From: Symbiodinium natans
Lineage: Eukaryota > Sar > Dinophyceae > Suessiales > Symbiodiniaceae
Reading direction: 5' to 3'
Assembly: GCA_905221605.1 (NCBI GenBank)
Contig: CAJNDS010002236.1
Coordinates: 248,001-312,000 of the forward strand
Length of the DNA stretch: 64,000 bases
Positions 19,939-30,238 of the stretch are shown one piece after another; the first letter of the stretch is position 1; each line of letters starts with the position of its first letter. The notes below the pieces were generated by a model, which had not been told where the DNA came from, did not search any database, and saw only the letters and a list, made by a program, of their open reading frames with translations. The position numbers were made by a program, and so were the translations under genes.

Positions 19939-20310
19939 CGGTTTAGGGTTTAGGGTTTAGTGTTTAGGGTTTGGGATTCAGGGTTTAGCGTTTACGGTTT
20001 AGGGTTTGGGGTTTAGGGTTTAGGGTTTAGGGTTTGGGGTTTGGGGTTTGGGGTTTGGGGTTTGGGGTTTGGGGTTTGGGGTTTGGGGTCTCGGGTTTAG
20101 GTTTAGGGTTTTAACCCTAAACCCTAAACAAAGGTGTTTAGCCCTCGGGTTTGGTCTAGAGCTCGGAAATTCTGAGGTGAGGGAGTGGATTGAGGATTTG
20201 GGAGCCCTAAACCCTAAACCCTAAACCCTAAACCCTAAACCCTAAACCCTAAACCCTAAACCCTAAACCCTAAACCCTAAACCCTGAACCCTGAACCCTG
20301 AACCCTGAAC
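19939..20310. repeat. TTTAGGG / TTTGGGG tract meeting a CCCTAAA tract
   Basis: The left part is TTTAGGG with nine consecutive TTTGGGG units (about 20035-20090); the right part (20205-20310) is CCCTAAA ending in CCCTGAA units. The two parts have opposite orientation. Confidence 0.9.
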
Positions 20311-20424
20311 CCTACAAACCTTATATACAAATGAGCACGGGAGCCAAACCCCCGAAAGCCCATCAACCCTAACCGCACCCCTAGACTCCCTAGACTCCCT
20401 GAACCCTCAACGCCCTAAACCCTA

Positions 20425-20515
20425 GCCCTAAACCGTAAACCCTAAACCCTAACCCCTAAACCCTAAGCCCTAAACCCTAAACCCTGAACCCTAAACCCTA
20501 AACCCTAAGCCCTGC
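20425..20515. repeat. CCCTAAA tract
   Basis: Degenerate units ending just before the coding-like island at 20534. Confidence 0.85.
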
Positions 20516-20533
20516 TAGACTCCTAGACCCTAC

Positions 20534-20640
20534 CAGCTCTCCAGTCTCCTGAGCGCGGATCTTTGCATTCGCCATCTGCTCGGGAGAGAAGAAGGGGTAG
20601 TCGCTGCCTGGGGCATCTTCGGAAGCAAAATCTCCGGCAA
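20534..20640 (-). CDS. Coding-like island (exon)
   Basis: The minus-strand frame reads AGDFASEDAPGSDYPFFSPE then QMANAKIRAQETGEL, ending at a CTG|GTAGGG donor. The plus strand is also open with a GTGAGG donor at 20641; the minus reading is better protein and agrees with its neighbours. Confidence 0.45.
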
Positions 20641-20905
20641 GGTGAGGGCTTTGGGGTTGTTGGGGTTTGGGGGGTTTTGTTGGGGTTTTTTGGGGGGTTT
20701 TGGGGGTTTTTGGGGTTCTGATGTCTTGGGGTTTTGGGGTTTTTGGGTTTTTGGTGTCTTGGGGTTCTGGGGTCTTGGGGTTTTGGGGTTTTGGGGTTTG
20801 GGGTTGGGGTTTTTGGGGTTTTGGGGTTTTTATGGGTTTTGGTGAGTTTTCGTGGGTTTTTTGTAGGCTTTTGGTAGGGTTTTGGGGTTTCAGGGTGCCC
20901 AGGTA
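20641..20905. repeat. Degenerate GGGGTTTT-type repeat
   Basis: TTTTGGGG, TTTTTGGGG and TCTTGGGG units without the A of TTTAGGG. The lysine/proline-rich open frame opposite is a by-product of the repeat. Confidence 0.85.
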
Positions 20906-21164
20906 AACCATCGAGCCCTACAAGCCCCAGCCATCTAAGCCACGTTTGGGGGTATGGTAAGGGTACGCCGTTGGTTAGAAATGCCGATAATACAGTGTTA
21001 CGAAATCGCATCTAGTGCTGCTTCTTCGGTTCATGTAAACTCCTAAAAAAGGTTTCGGGGTTTATGGCTTAGACCTTAATCCTAATAGTCTCAAGCCCTA
21101 AACCTTTTGGAGGCCCAAAAACCCAACCCCTCCCCAAATCCCGAACCTCCCAAAACCCAATGCT

Positions 21165-21250
21165 TGGCCCAAGCAGCCATAGGTCGTGGTGGCGGTCCGC
21201 ATGGTGTTCTTCCGCACGGGGCGAGGTGGAGCCTGAGGGGTTGCACGGAT
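21165..21250 (-). CDS. Coding-like island, strand uncertain
   Basis: Minus reads APPRPVRKNTMRTATTTYGC; plus is also open. Placed on minus by context. Product unknown. Confidence 0.3.
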
Positions 21251-21802
21251 TTGCCTTCTCAAAGTTTTCGGGTTTTGGTTTTTCGATGCATGCCCCTAGA
21301 CCCCCTATTTGGTTTTTGTTGAGATGCTAGGGTTCAGGGCTTGAAAGGCTTAGGGTTGAGGGGTTTCCATGTTAAGGACTCACACAAGCCAAAGCACCAA
21401 AGAGAGAGCCGGGAGACGAGAGACGAGAGACGCGAGACGAGAGAGGAGAGAGGAAGCCTCAACACCGAAGCCCTAATCCCTCAGAGGCTTGAGCTTGAGC
21501 TCGAAATGCAGAGCGCCTCACAGACAACCTCCCCCTGCCGCCAACAACGGTCTGTTTTGCCTGTGCAAGCTTGCATGGGAAACCGTGGTTTCGGGTTTCT
21601 CCTCTCATGCCCCGAACCCCTGTCACGTTTCTACGCTGGGAGGGGCTACGTGGCACAAGGTGCCAGCAGACCATTCGTCAACTGGCACAAAAAGCCACTC
21701 TGTCTGGTGACCTCGTAGTGCACAAGCGTTCTGGCGCATGTTCGCATCCTCCTTGCAATTTGCAGACCCATCAGTCTGCTCTGTACATGCTAGCTGCCGA
21801 GC

Positions 21803-22132
21803 TCACAGCAGCAGGGTCAAATTGGAGGTGTTGGTCGCGTTTGCTTCCTCCGCCGCTGCCTCCGTAGTTGATGTCGTTGTGGTGCTCTCCTGCGAGGTCG
21901 TGGTTGAATTGCCCTCCGCGACAGTCGTAGTCACCGTCGTCGTGGCGTTGTTGTCTGCGACTGGCGTCGTAGTGGCATTTCCCTCTGCAGCAGACTCGTT
22001 CGTCTCTTCAAGGGTCGTGGTAGTGGTGTTGCTGTCGGCCACAACGTCGTCCGTGCTGTCCGAACAACCCTGCAACACAAGGGCTACCACGGCCATCAGG
22101 GCTGCAAAGAAGGCCACTCGGAAGGACATCAT
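21803..22132 (-). CDS. Small secreted threonine-rich protein
   Basis: An intact frame of 109 residues from the ATG at 22132, chosen because it begins a good signal sequence: MMSFRVAFFAALMAVVALVL followed by QGCSD. The L-Q-G-C motif resembles a lipobox, which in a eukaryote probably only marks the signal-cleavage region. The rest is low-complexity Thr/Ala/Asn/Glu with TTTT and N-x-T sequons, suggesting an O- or N-glycosylated surface or wall protein. It has no intron, unlike the fragmented islands around it, and shares their strand. An upstream in-frame extension to 22180 lacks signal-peptide character. Confidence 0.6.
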   Translation of the reverse strand: MMSFRVAFFAALMAVVALVLQGCSDSTDDVVADSNTTTTTLEETNESAAEGNATTTPVADNNATTTVTTTVAEGNSTTTSQESTTTTSTTEAAAEEANATNTSNLTLLL

Positions 22133-22560
22133 CACGAAGATGTGAGGGAATCCTCGGGGAGGCTTGCAAAGACTGGGCAACTGTGCAGCAAGACGCGTCC
22201 TGTCACTGAGCCCAGAAATTGCAGGGATGGCAGTATCGTTTCTTGAGCAAGGGCTGCACTCCTCGAGATCAAGCAGTGTACCCTATAGTAGTTCCTGCGT
22301 CAACCCAGCAGCGCTGCACATGCTGCCAGTTACCCCCCAACACCGTCCCCCCTAACCCCATCTCCAGCCTTCGCCTTGCCAGCTGCTCGCAGGGAGTCGC
22401 TGGTAATCTGGCAAGGCATGATGCACGTCGCTTGCCAACATCTCGGTGTTAAGTTTAGGAGGCGAGGGTTCGGGATGGTTTTGGGGGTTGCCAAGGCTTC
22501 AACGTGCTCTCTTAGGCTGAGGGTGTAGGAGTGCTGAGGGCTGGGGGTTTCGGGTTGGGG

Positions 22561-22625
22561 CCGAGCTCAAGGCAAGACAGGCCGGCCTTGTGCGCAATGT
22601 TCCGCTTGGCGTAGCCGCGCAGGTC
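22561..22625 (-). CDS. Coding-like island (exon)
   Basis: After a CTCCAG|G acceptor the minus strand reads DLRGYAKRNIAHKAGLSCLE, clearly protein-like. The donor is uncertain (GC after GGC CTG TCT T is one option). Confidence 0.45.
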
Positions 22626-22921
22626 CTGGAGCACGGTTGAAAGGGTTGAGGGTGGGTTTATACGGTCGCAGGGGTTCAGGAGGTAGGTTTAGGGTTCATA
22701 TGCTCTCCAAGGGCGCAGCTCGTGTGGCAGACTTTGCTTTTGGTGAGTGCATGGGCCTTGTCTATGGGTTATTTGGGTAAGCCCTCGCCCTTCCCGACCT
22801 GCCGAAGCCTGAACCCGCAAAATACCAACAAGAGCCCCTACCCTCTCAACCCCCTAAACCCTAAACTCCCTAGATCCCCTCAGCTCCCTCAACCCCCTCA
22901 ACCCCCAAACCCCCCAACCTA

Positions 22922-23103
22922 AACTGCAAACCCTAAACCCCTAAACCCTAAACCCTAAACCCTAAACCCTAAACCCTAAACCCTAAACCCTAAACCCTAA
23001 ACCCTAAACCCTAAACGCTAAACCCTAAACCCTAAACCCTAAACCCTAAACCCTAAACCCTAAACCCTAAACCCTAAACCCTAAACCCTAAACCCTAAAC
23101 CCA
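22922..23103. repeat. CCCTAAA array, about 25 units
   Basis: Near-perfect heptamers with one CGCTAAA variant, ending directly at the coding-like island 23107-23199. Confidence 0.95.
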
Positions 23104-23106
23104 TTC

Positions 23107-23199
23107 CCAGAGTCCTCCTTTTTCCGGAAGGGCTCCGGGGCCGAGGAGGCCCGCAGGAGTCGGCCACGCGCCTCGTCCTGGACAATGATGCTGTGGAGG
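23107..23199 (-). CDS. Coding-like island (exon)
   Basis: The minus-strand frame reads PLHSIIVQDEARGRLLRASS then APEPFRKKEDSGNG. CCCTAAA lies on its left and TTTAGGG on its right, touching both ends. The product is not recognised. Confidence 0.48.
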
Positions 23200-23209
23200 G
23201 GCTCAGGGG

Positions 23210-23395
23210 TTTAGGGTTTAGGGTTTAGGGTTTAGGGTTTAGGGTTTAGGGTTTAGGGTTTGGGGTTTGGGGTTTGGGGTTTAGGGTTTAGGGCTTGGGG
23301 TTTAGGCTTTAGGGGTTAGGGTTCAGGGGTTAGGGTTTAGGGTGAGGGTTTATGTAGGGTTCGGTTTAGGGTTTAGGGTTTAGGGCTTTGGGGTA
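23210..23395. repeat. TTTAGGG tract with variants
   Basis: About ten perfect units, then TTTGGGG, GCTTGGGG and other variants. Confidence 0.9.
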
Positions 23396-23509
23396 CCGAC
23401 AAGTAAGTAGGGTTATCAGAAGGGTAACCAGGGTTATGACCTGATCTAAGTGACTCAGAACCCTGCTTGTAGCTTGCAACTTATGAGTATGCATGAACCT
23501 TCAAGCAAG

Positions 23510-23580
23510 GGTTGAGGGGTTGAGGGGTTGAGGGGTTGAGGGGTTGAGGGGTTGAGGGGTTGAGGGGTTGAGGGGTTTGG
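23510..23580. repeat. TTGAGGGG octamer array, about 8 units
   Basis: A pure GGTTGAGG array, an 8-bp relative of the telomere-like unit, followed by loosely related G/T-rich sequence to about 23680. Confidence 0.88.
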
Positions 23581-23998
23581 GATTTGGGTTTGGGGTTTTG
23601 GAGCTTTAGGGGATTTAGGCATTTTGGGCTTGGGGGGTTGAGGAGTTCTCGGGGTTTAGGGGTTTCGGGGTTGGGGTGGGGGGGTTTCAAGATTTATGGG
23701 ATTTATGGGCTTTAGGGGGGCTTAGGGTGTTTAGGGTGCTTGGGGCACAGGGGTGCGATCAGGCTTTGGGCTTCTTTGAACAACCTACACCCTTCGCTAC
23801 TGCTGTCGCATGTTCCTCCGTAGAAGCCCATGCAAACTTTGCTCACACTCTGAACCTTACACCCATGCAGCAAGCACATTACACAAAGTTTCGGGCAGCT
23901 TTAGCAGGGTGGTCGGAGATAGGGTTTAGGGTTTGGGGTTCGGGTTTAGGGTTTAGCCGAGTAGTGGAGGGGTCGGGGTTGGCTCAGAGGGGTCTCAC

Positions 23999-24053
23999 TT
24001 TTGAGTCCTCCAGGCGGAGCCACTTGGATGTAACGTCACGCCAGACACGGCAC
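23999..24053 (-). CDS. Coding-like island (exon)
   Basis: CRVWRDVTSKWLRLEDSK between a CAAAG|G acceptor and an AAA|GTGAGA donor on the minus strand; 55 bp. Just right, at 24190-24255, both strands are open (plus FAELMIPRQKLIVQDQ; minus TLLILDDELLPRNHQ) and I cannot choose. Confidence 0.42.
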
Positions 24054-24593
24054 CTTTGCCGAACAGAGCTTGGGAGGTGGGAGTTGCGTGTACTAAGGGA
24101 ATATGCTCCGCCCCTTTCACCACCCCCGAAAGTGCAAGGAGCACGTTTGTCATGGAGACCTCAAAAAACCCTAAATTTAGTTCAACCACCCCCTTCGCCG
24201 AGTTGATGATTCCGAGGCAGAAGCTCATCGTCCAGGATCAGCAGCGTGCCTGGTTTTAAGACAATGGTTCCATGCGATGCAGCATCATGCTATGCAAGAA
24301 ATGGCAACTTCAACCCGCATGGGCGGGCAGCGTAGGCACCTTTTCCTAACAAGGTCCACTCAACATGCCAGGCTTGCGCCACTCCGGCTTTGCAACAGCT
24401 GACGGCATGGCGATCTGCTTGAAAGCGCGCAGTAAGGACGGGCTCGAGCTTTGGGAGTGGGACTGCAGGGTGGGGTGTAGGGATACCAGGCGTTTCGGGT
24501 CCTGCACTGTGGGCTCGGGATAATCCGAACCCCAAACCCGATTGATATGGCATGAACCGCCTCCTGGAACCCTGCGCTGGCATCCTAAACATG

Positions 24594-24692
24594 TCACAAG
24601 CCCATCGCACTTTCGTCTTCATCCTCCTTGAGCTGGAGCGAGCAAAGATGGTCGAAATCTTCGGGTGCAGCGAGGGCTGGAGACTTCGAAGG
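24594..24692 (-). CDS. Coding-like island, possible C-terminal exon
   Basis: Minus reads LPSKSPALAAPEDFDHLCSL then QLKEDEDESAMGL and a TGA at 24594-24596. If the stop is used this is a last exon. Product unknown. Confidence 0.38.
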   Translation of the reverse strand, partial: PSKSPALAAPEDFDHLCSLQLKEDEDESAMGL

Positions 24693-24699
24693 CAGCCGT

Positions 24700-25483
24700 T
24701 TCGTTTTAGGGCTTAGGGTTTTGAAGGTCCGAACTGCTCATCATCGATCGTTCCCTTGCGACCTCTGCAATCGTCTTATTGTTTCCTTACATGCACTACG
24801 GGCGAAGTCTCGGCCTGTACATGCAATGCTTGCCTTGGGAATGGTGGGGGGTATAGCAGCAATCCATTGGGCAGGGAATTCATGCCCACACGATGATGCT
24901 ACCAGTGCATCCATTGGCCAGAGCATCCATTCGGCACGATGTTGCTGAGAGTGGACCCATTGGCCCGGGCACTCAAAACCGAACATAACCGAACAGCGAT
25001 AACGTCCGCCCAAACTGCCCAAACACTTGCCAGCAATGGGACGCTACGCTTCGTCCCAGGCCCTGAGAAACGGAGGGCTCCGTCTGCCTCGGCGGGGGTT
25101 GTGACCGAATGAGGAGTGATTTGCGTCCAACTCCTCAACTTCCTCAGATCCTCCGCAAGACCCCAACACCTTGTGTTGTGCATAGGGTGTTTTCGGTGCT
25201 TCAGGCTTGAAACACCCTAAACCCCCAAAGCCCTCAATGCTAAGGGACTAAGGCATTTATGTTGTAGAGGCTGTTGACGTCCTGGGTTCCTCAGACTGCA
25301 AGAAGCCATTGGTCAGAACACCCCTCCCCCAATCCTGGATGACGTCTATAATACCCACGATTTGGGGTTTCCAATAGTACCCGTAGGGGGGTTCCTAGAA
25401 AAGAAGCATTATCGTATTTTGGCAGTATTTTTGGAGCACCCTTTGCTCGGAAATACCAATTTTCCTCACGAGCAATCCGAAGC
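24700..25483. other. No supported gene
   Basis: Ordinary mixed sequence between the island at 24.6 kb and the MATH-BTB gene; probably the latter's 3' flank. Confidence 0.45.
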
Positions 25484-25846
25484 TCAAGAGCCATTGGCTG
25501 AGGACCTCCACGTCTTGGCTGCATCCAGCAGGACTCGCATCAAAAACTTCGCCAGCTCCGGATTCTCATCCACGACTTGCTCCAGCAAGTCGCGCTGGTG
25601 CTCGAGGACCTCGCACGCGTTGGCCTTCACAATCTCCAGGCATCGGGCTTCCAGCGCGCCCCCACTTCCCAGAACTTTTCCCAAACACCGCAGCGCGTTG
25701 TCCTTGCAGACTACAGGTTGGAGCTCGAACTCAGCTTGCTGGACCAGGTCTGCCATGCAGAATTGGTCTGCAAGCCTGCGGACGGAAAATGCGAGCTCCT
25801 CATCACCACCAGCAGAGAAGTGCCCTGACATCAAATGGCAGAGAAC
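25484..25846 (-). CDS. MATH-BTB protein, last exon
   Basis: Completes the BTB/POZ fold begun in the exon to the right: VLCHLMSGHFSAGGDEELAF, then SVRRLADQFCMADLVQQAEF, the usual BTB pattern of an alpha-helical half followed by a segment choosing between compartments or layers. A helical C-terminus (NPELAKFLMRVLLDAAKTW) follows to the stop at 25484. The start is set at a CCGAG|GTT acceptor because it keeps phase with a GC donor at 25982; an earlier in-frame extension (PSAE) is possible. BTB proteins commonly serve as substrate adaptors for cullin-3 ubiquitin ligases; that role is inferred. Confidence 0.6.
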   Translation of the reverse strand, partial: VLCHLMSGHFSAGGDEELAFSVRRLADQFCMADLVQQAEFELQPVVCKDNALRCLGKVLGSGGALEARCLEIVKANACEVLEHQRDLLEQVVDENPELAKFLMRVLLDAAKTWRSSANGS

Positions 25847-25982
25847 CTCGGCTGAGGGGTGAGGACAAGGGTTCTCATGAGCCCATAAATACGAGTTTCA
25901 ACTTTTAGGCATTTCAACTCTGCTCCTAAGGCATCCCCTAAGTCCAGAGCTTAGGAGCGGCGCCCATGTTCCGGCTGTCAGC

Positions 25983-26708
25983 TTGCTTGTTGCTCCGTAG
26001 GTCGATCGTATTCGTCTGACCTTCTCGCCACATTTCGCCAGAGAGCATGTTGGCAAAATGGCTTGACCGCGCTATCAGCAGCCGCTTGTCGAAATACAGA
26101 GTCGACCCATCATGGAGAAGGAAGGATATGAACTCTGGCTTAATGGCAAGCAGCTCCAGGGAACATTGTGCTGACAGCGGTTGAGGCGCAAGAGGCGCAG
26201 CCTCACTAACTTCGCCAATTATTCGCAGTTTGCGGTCCGCAGTGAGCCAGCCAGCCCAAAGAATTTGAGAATGTGAAATAAATTGGTGCTTTCCGCTGGA
26301 ACAAATTTCCTTGTGGAAAAGTGTGCTGAACGTCATCACGTGCATCTTGTCAACCTGCGGACCCCTAATCCAGAGCCGGTGTGTGAATTGTCGTCTCCAC
26401 TCGAAATTCTCGAGTGAGGCTGGTGGCTGGATATGAATGTATGCGCTCACCCATCCTTCATGACCGGCCTGGCCGTTAGGATACGCTTCTACCCGAAATC
26501 TCCAGCCGCTCTGCAAAGCCATCCAAGCGGACTCCACTTGCCGATCGTTCGGCCAATTCTGGGTGGGGTTGTCCACAACGATCTCGGCCGAGTGCCAGAT
26601 CCTCCTGCATCTCGTTACGCACTGGCTTCCACGTTTATGATTCCACTGAGTACAACCCGTGCCCCACCATCTTTCCCAACCCAAGGGAGCAAACCTGCCT
26701 CTCGCCAT
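25983..26708 (-). CDS. MATH-BTB protein, upstream exon
   Basis: From the ATG at 26708: a MATH-like domain (WRFRVEAYPNGQAGHEGWVS, AYIHIQPP, then FISHSQILWAGWLTADRKLR) with the typical PNG turn and late F-I-x-H-x-x-L element, and next the first BTB strands and helix (DGSTLYFDKRLLIARSSHFA, NMLSGEMWREG). Speckle-type MATH-BTB proteins use MATH to bind substrates and BTB to bind cullin-3. The frame ends in intron sequence just after CAA|GCTGAC. An in-frame TTG extension to 26753 exists, but the ATG is preferred; a further upstream exon cannot be excluded. Confidence 0.62.
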
Positions 26709-26753
26709 CAGCGCTTTGCGGCTCTGGATCAGGTGCTGCCATGGCCCCGCCAA

Positions 26754-27760
26754 CAGAACCCCCCCCCGCCCAAAAAAAAAAAAATTGCGGGGACTTTATA
26801 GGTACCTTCAGAAGTGCAAGGGGTGCTTGGGGGGGTAATTAAATCACTTCACCCATGGCTGTTCCATGCATGGCCACTTGTACAAGTTCGTCCTTGGCCG
26901 GTTTGGACCAGAACGGCTCTCGCCTCCATGTCGAAGAACCCGACACCAACAGAGAAGCCGGGATAAGAAAAACAAGAGCCTGAGAACAAATCGAGGAAAC
27001 ATTGTTAATTCTCGGTAAAGCTCTGGATGGCCGCTAAAGCGCCGAACCACCCCCCCCCCCCCAAAAAAAAAAAAAAAAAACAAAACACATAAGAAAGCAT
27101 CCAAGCTGGAGAGGAGCCCATACAAAGAAGTTGGAGTCAGACTGCCCAAGCACAACGCGTTGCCAGCTCCTACGGTTCAGGGGGGGCTGCCCAAATCCTC
27201 GAACATCAATATACAGGAAGAAGGTTCTCCACATGCCTACAAACAACCCAAGCAGACACCACAGGCCACACATGACAAGCACGCCTAAAGCATGACGCCG
27301 GAGGCCGGGTGCTGGACGGCTGTAGCAGAACTAACACCCACACAATTTGGAGCTTTCGGGGTTTAGGGCTGCTCCCCCCAAGCCTTATACCGGCATGACG
27401 TAAGTGTCAAACGACCCCCGAGCACTCACAAAGTCTCCCCGTATGCCCATACTTTTAGTCTATTGAGTATTGGGTCCAGCTAAGCCCCACACCTCATAAA
27501 ATCGAACGATCCATCCAAGAACCAGCAAACACAACTAGCCCTACGTCGACAGGATTGGTTTCTCGACTTGATACGTTCATCACACGTGAAGACATGCTCC
27601 GGAGTGGTGGCGTCTAAGAAAACTGAAACTTATAATGGTCAGCGTGCTGGAGGAGTTAATCCGACTGCCTTCAAGCTAGAAAGTACGAGGCCAAGAAGGC
27701 TTGAGCGACCCTAGGGCCCGAAAATAGCCCTAAGCACCCTTTGTCTCGTTTTGTCCCCTC
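26754..27760. other. No supported gene
   Basis: Contains adjacent C and A homopolymers (26759-26785, 27049-27080) and otherwise plain sequence. It is the likely upstream region of the MATH-BTB gene. Confidence 0.5.
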
Positions 27761-27762
27761 AG

Positions 27763-27846
27763 AGGCTGCTGGGATCCGTCGCCGTCCTCCCATCACCACG
27801 GCCCGTGCACTTGGGCCTTTTGAGCGCAGACGGGTCCTGGCAGGGG
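27763..27846 (-). CDS. GC-rich coding-like island, strand uncertain
   Basis: Minus reads TRLRSKGPSARAVVMGGRRR; plus reads RLLGSVAVLPSPRPVHLGLL after a CCTCAG acceptor. Adjacent to a TTTAGGG tract. Assigned to minus only by the strand of its neighbours. Confidence 0.25.
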
Positions 27847-27859
27847 CTTAAACGGTTTG

Positions 27860-28090
27860 GGGTTTAGGGCTTAGGGCTTAGGGCTTAGGGCTTAGGGTTT
27901 AGGGTTTAGGGTTTCGGGTTTAGGGTTTAGGGTTTAGGTTTAGGGTTTAGGGTTTAGGGTTTAGGGTTTAGGGTTTAGGGTTTAGGGTTTAGGACCGTTT
28001 AGGATTTAGGATTTAGGGTATGGGGGGTTGTTTGGGGTTTAGGGGTGCAGGAGCTGGGGTTTAGGGTTTTGGGCACAGCACGCTCTCCAC
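27860..28090. repeat. TTTAGGG tract with GCTTAGG variants
   Basis: Opens with GCTTAGG units, then about 15 TTTAGGG units to about 28000, then decays. Confidence 0.9.
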
Positions 28091-28430
28091 CTATGCCCTC
28101 GATGAACGCAACCTCCTACTGCAAAGTTAAAGCTCAAAGCGACAAACTTATCCTGACTGTGGACAACCTAGTCTCCCCTAAACCTAAACCCTGCACCCTA
28201 AACCCTGAACCCTGAACCCTAAACCTTCATATCCCAAGACAACGTCCAAGCCCCTAAACCTGCTCACCTCAACTAGACGTAGCGACAACACATCGCAATG
28301 AATATCCTTTTGGGATTCTGGCTTAAACAGAAATAGAGCCCAGCTCCCAAAGCAAAACCCCATAAACCCTAAACCCTAAGCCCAAAATCCTAGAGTTGTG
28401 GGCCCAGTGGCCTCCTCCCACATTGCAGGG

Positions 28431-28500
28431 GTTTTGGCCGTGATCCGCAAGGAGTGGAACTTCAAGGATCCGTCCTCTCAGGCGCTGTTCGTGGCTGCTT
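28431..28500 (+). other. Coding-like island reading best on plus
   Basis: After a CATTGCAG acceptor the plus strand reads VLAVIRKEWNFKDPSSQALF, more protein-like than the minus frame here. It would be an exception to the minus-strand block. Confidence 0.3.
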
Positions 28501-28689
28501 TAGGTTTTAGGGCTTAGGTTTTAGGGCTTAGGGTTCAGGGGTTTGGGGGTTATGGGCCTAATGGGAATTAAAAAGGTTTCAGGACCGGGGAAGTTTCGAG
28601 TTTCGAGGGAGTTTCGTGTGTAATTGTAGTGTAGATTGAAGGTTCCAGGGGGTTGGGGGTTTAGGGCTCAGGGGTTTTAGGAGGGTTGG

Positions 28690-28852
28690 GGTTTAGGGTT
28701 TAGGGTTTAGGGTTTAGGGTTTAGGGTTTGGGGTTTGGGGTTTAGGGTTTAGGGTTTAGGGTTTAGGGTTTAGGGTTTAGGGTTTAAGGTTTAGGGTTTA
28801 GGGTTTAGGGTTTAGGGTTTAGGGTTTAGGGTTTAGGGTTCAGGGTTTGAAG
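28690..28852. repeat. TTTAGGG array, about 23 units
   Basis: Near-perfect heptamers ending against the exon-like island at 28868. Confidence 0.95.
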
Positions 28853-28867
28853 AGGCCGTGGACTTGC

Positions 28868-28933
28868 GGCCTCCCCCGTGAAAAGGCCGTTCACCAGCCG
28901 ATGTCGCGCCAGTGGCTTCAGGCCCTCGAAGGC
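28868..28933 (-). CDS. Coding-like island (exon)
   Basis: AFEGLKPLARHRLVNGLFTG then EA on the minus strand, from a CTTGCAG|G acceptor to a GCC|GCAAGT donor of GC type; 66 bp in phase. Product unknown. Confidence 0.48.
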
Positions 28934-29261
28934 CTGCAAGGGCGGAGGATACTGGCTACTTGTATCTGGAAGCTTGTGTGCTGGAAGTATATGACTGCGT
29001 ATGACTGCAGTCAGGAATTCAGTGCCACAATGGTAGTTGCCTACAAGAACTGGTTCTGACCCCAGGCATCCATGGCACCCCCCGTCCTCCGAGACGACCA
29101 GCACATGAAAGTGGGACTCATCGCTCTTCTTTCCATGTGACTCATTCACCACCTGGGTGGCTTAGCGACTCGGGTCAAAGAACAAACCAGGGGAACACGC
29201 GGCAGAGCCAGCTGTTCTTACAATGAGTTTCGGGGGAGGGGGGGGGGGGGGGGGGGGGGGG

Positions 29262-29325
29262 CCCTTGGGGTTCGAACCCCACGGAAAGCCCTGAATCGCC
29301 AGGATTCCTACACCGCCACACCCGG
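29262..29325 (-). other. tRNA-like internal promoter boxes (possible SINE or tRNA relic)
   Basis: On the minus strand a good B box (GGTTCGAACCC, within the palindrome GGGGTTCGAACCCC) lies 40 nt after an imperfect A box (TGGCGGTGTAGG). No full cloverleaf can be drawn: T-stem pairing fails and the acceptor is absent. A long G run lies next to it. Confidence 0.25.
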
Positions 29326-29465
29326 AACCCTAAACCCTGGATGTTAGGTTCCATTCAAGCCCTCTGCAAGCCTCCATGTGCAAGGGCCGGAGTTCCGACT
29401 GCAGCCTCTGTTCGATGTGGTCTTGCCTCGTCATAGGGAGACCAATGTGGTCGTTGAAGATCCCT

Positions 29466-29562
29466 AGCAAACCCCTATAAACCCTATAAACCCTATAAAC
29501 CCTATAAACCCTATAAACCCTATAAACCCTACAAACCCTACAAACCCTGAAACCCTATAAAC
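29466..29562. repeat. CCCTATAAA nonamer array, about 10 units
   Basis: A 9-bp unit, telomere-like with an inserted AT. The same unit in opposite orientation forms the array at 31780-31922. Confidence 0.9.
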
Positions 29563-29814
29563 CCTCAACCCAATAAATCCAATCTTGGGGGCTTTCAGGG
29601 TTCCCCCAAATGGGCCATGAACTGGCCAGGCACCCCTCACCCAAACGCCCATCTGCCTAACCCCAGGTTTCCTGAAGGGTTTTGGGAAATCTGGGGAAAC
29701 TGCTTTTGGGGGATCCCTCAATTCTGGTCAACCCCCTTAAGCCCCTGAGCAATCCCACAGAACGACCCTGAACGCCTGAACTTAAACTCTAAATTCCAAG
29801 CGGGCGGCACAGGC

Positions 29815-29895
29815 CCACGGAAAGCTTCGGAGAAGAGCCGCTGCTGCACGAAGAACGCCGCGCTCTTCTGCCTGGAGCTGCGCGCAGAAGGGGCC
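29815..29895 (-). CDS. Coding-like island (exon fragment)
   Basis: LQAEERGVLRAAAALLRSFP then WACAARLE on the minus strand after a GCGCAG acceptor. Alanine-rich and helical. The plus strand is also open. Confidence 0.3.
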
Positions 29896-30126
29896 AGGGC
29901 TCAGGAAGGGCAACAATGCCACCTAGAAACCCTATGTGCGGAGTTCATGGCGGACGTGTAGGGTTACTTGGGCTCATAGGTTTACGGCGGAGGTAGCAGA
30001 GTTGCAAAGAGTTAGCGCTTATCAGGCTTAGAGTGCGAACCTGACGCTTGGTCAGCTGCACATACACTGCAGCCATGGTGGCAGGGTGCTGAAGCTGTCA
30101 GTACCAGGGGCGGACGGCAGTCCCGA

Positions 30127-30180
30127 AACCCTAAACCCTAAACCCAAAACCCAAAACCCTAAACCCTAAACCCTAAACCC
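30127..30180. repeat. CCCTAAA tract
   Basis: About seven units directly beside the next island. Confidence 0.9.
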
Positions 30181-30182
30181 GA

Positions 30183-30238
30183 GTCAGCTCCAGGAGGTCG
30201 TAGGAAGGAGATTGGACCCGACCATGTTGTCCGCGCAG
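30183..30238 (-). CDS. Coding-like island (exon fragment)
   Basis: RGQHGRVQSPSYDLLELTR on the minus strand, touching the CCCTAAA tract at its 3' end. From here to 31480 no gene is supported. Confidence 0.33.

Noticed and set aside
20498-21011. Proline/lysine-rich 130-160-residue proteins opposite the GGGGTTTT repeat
   Set aside because: Low-complexity translation of the repeat; only the 20534-20640 part has normal protein composition.
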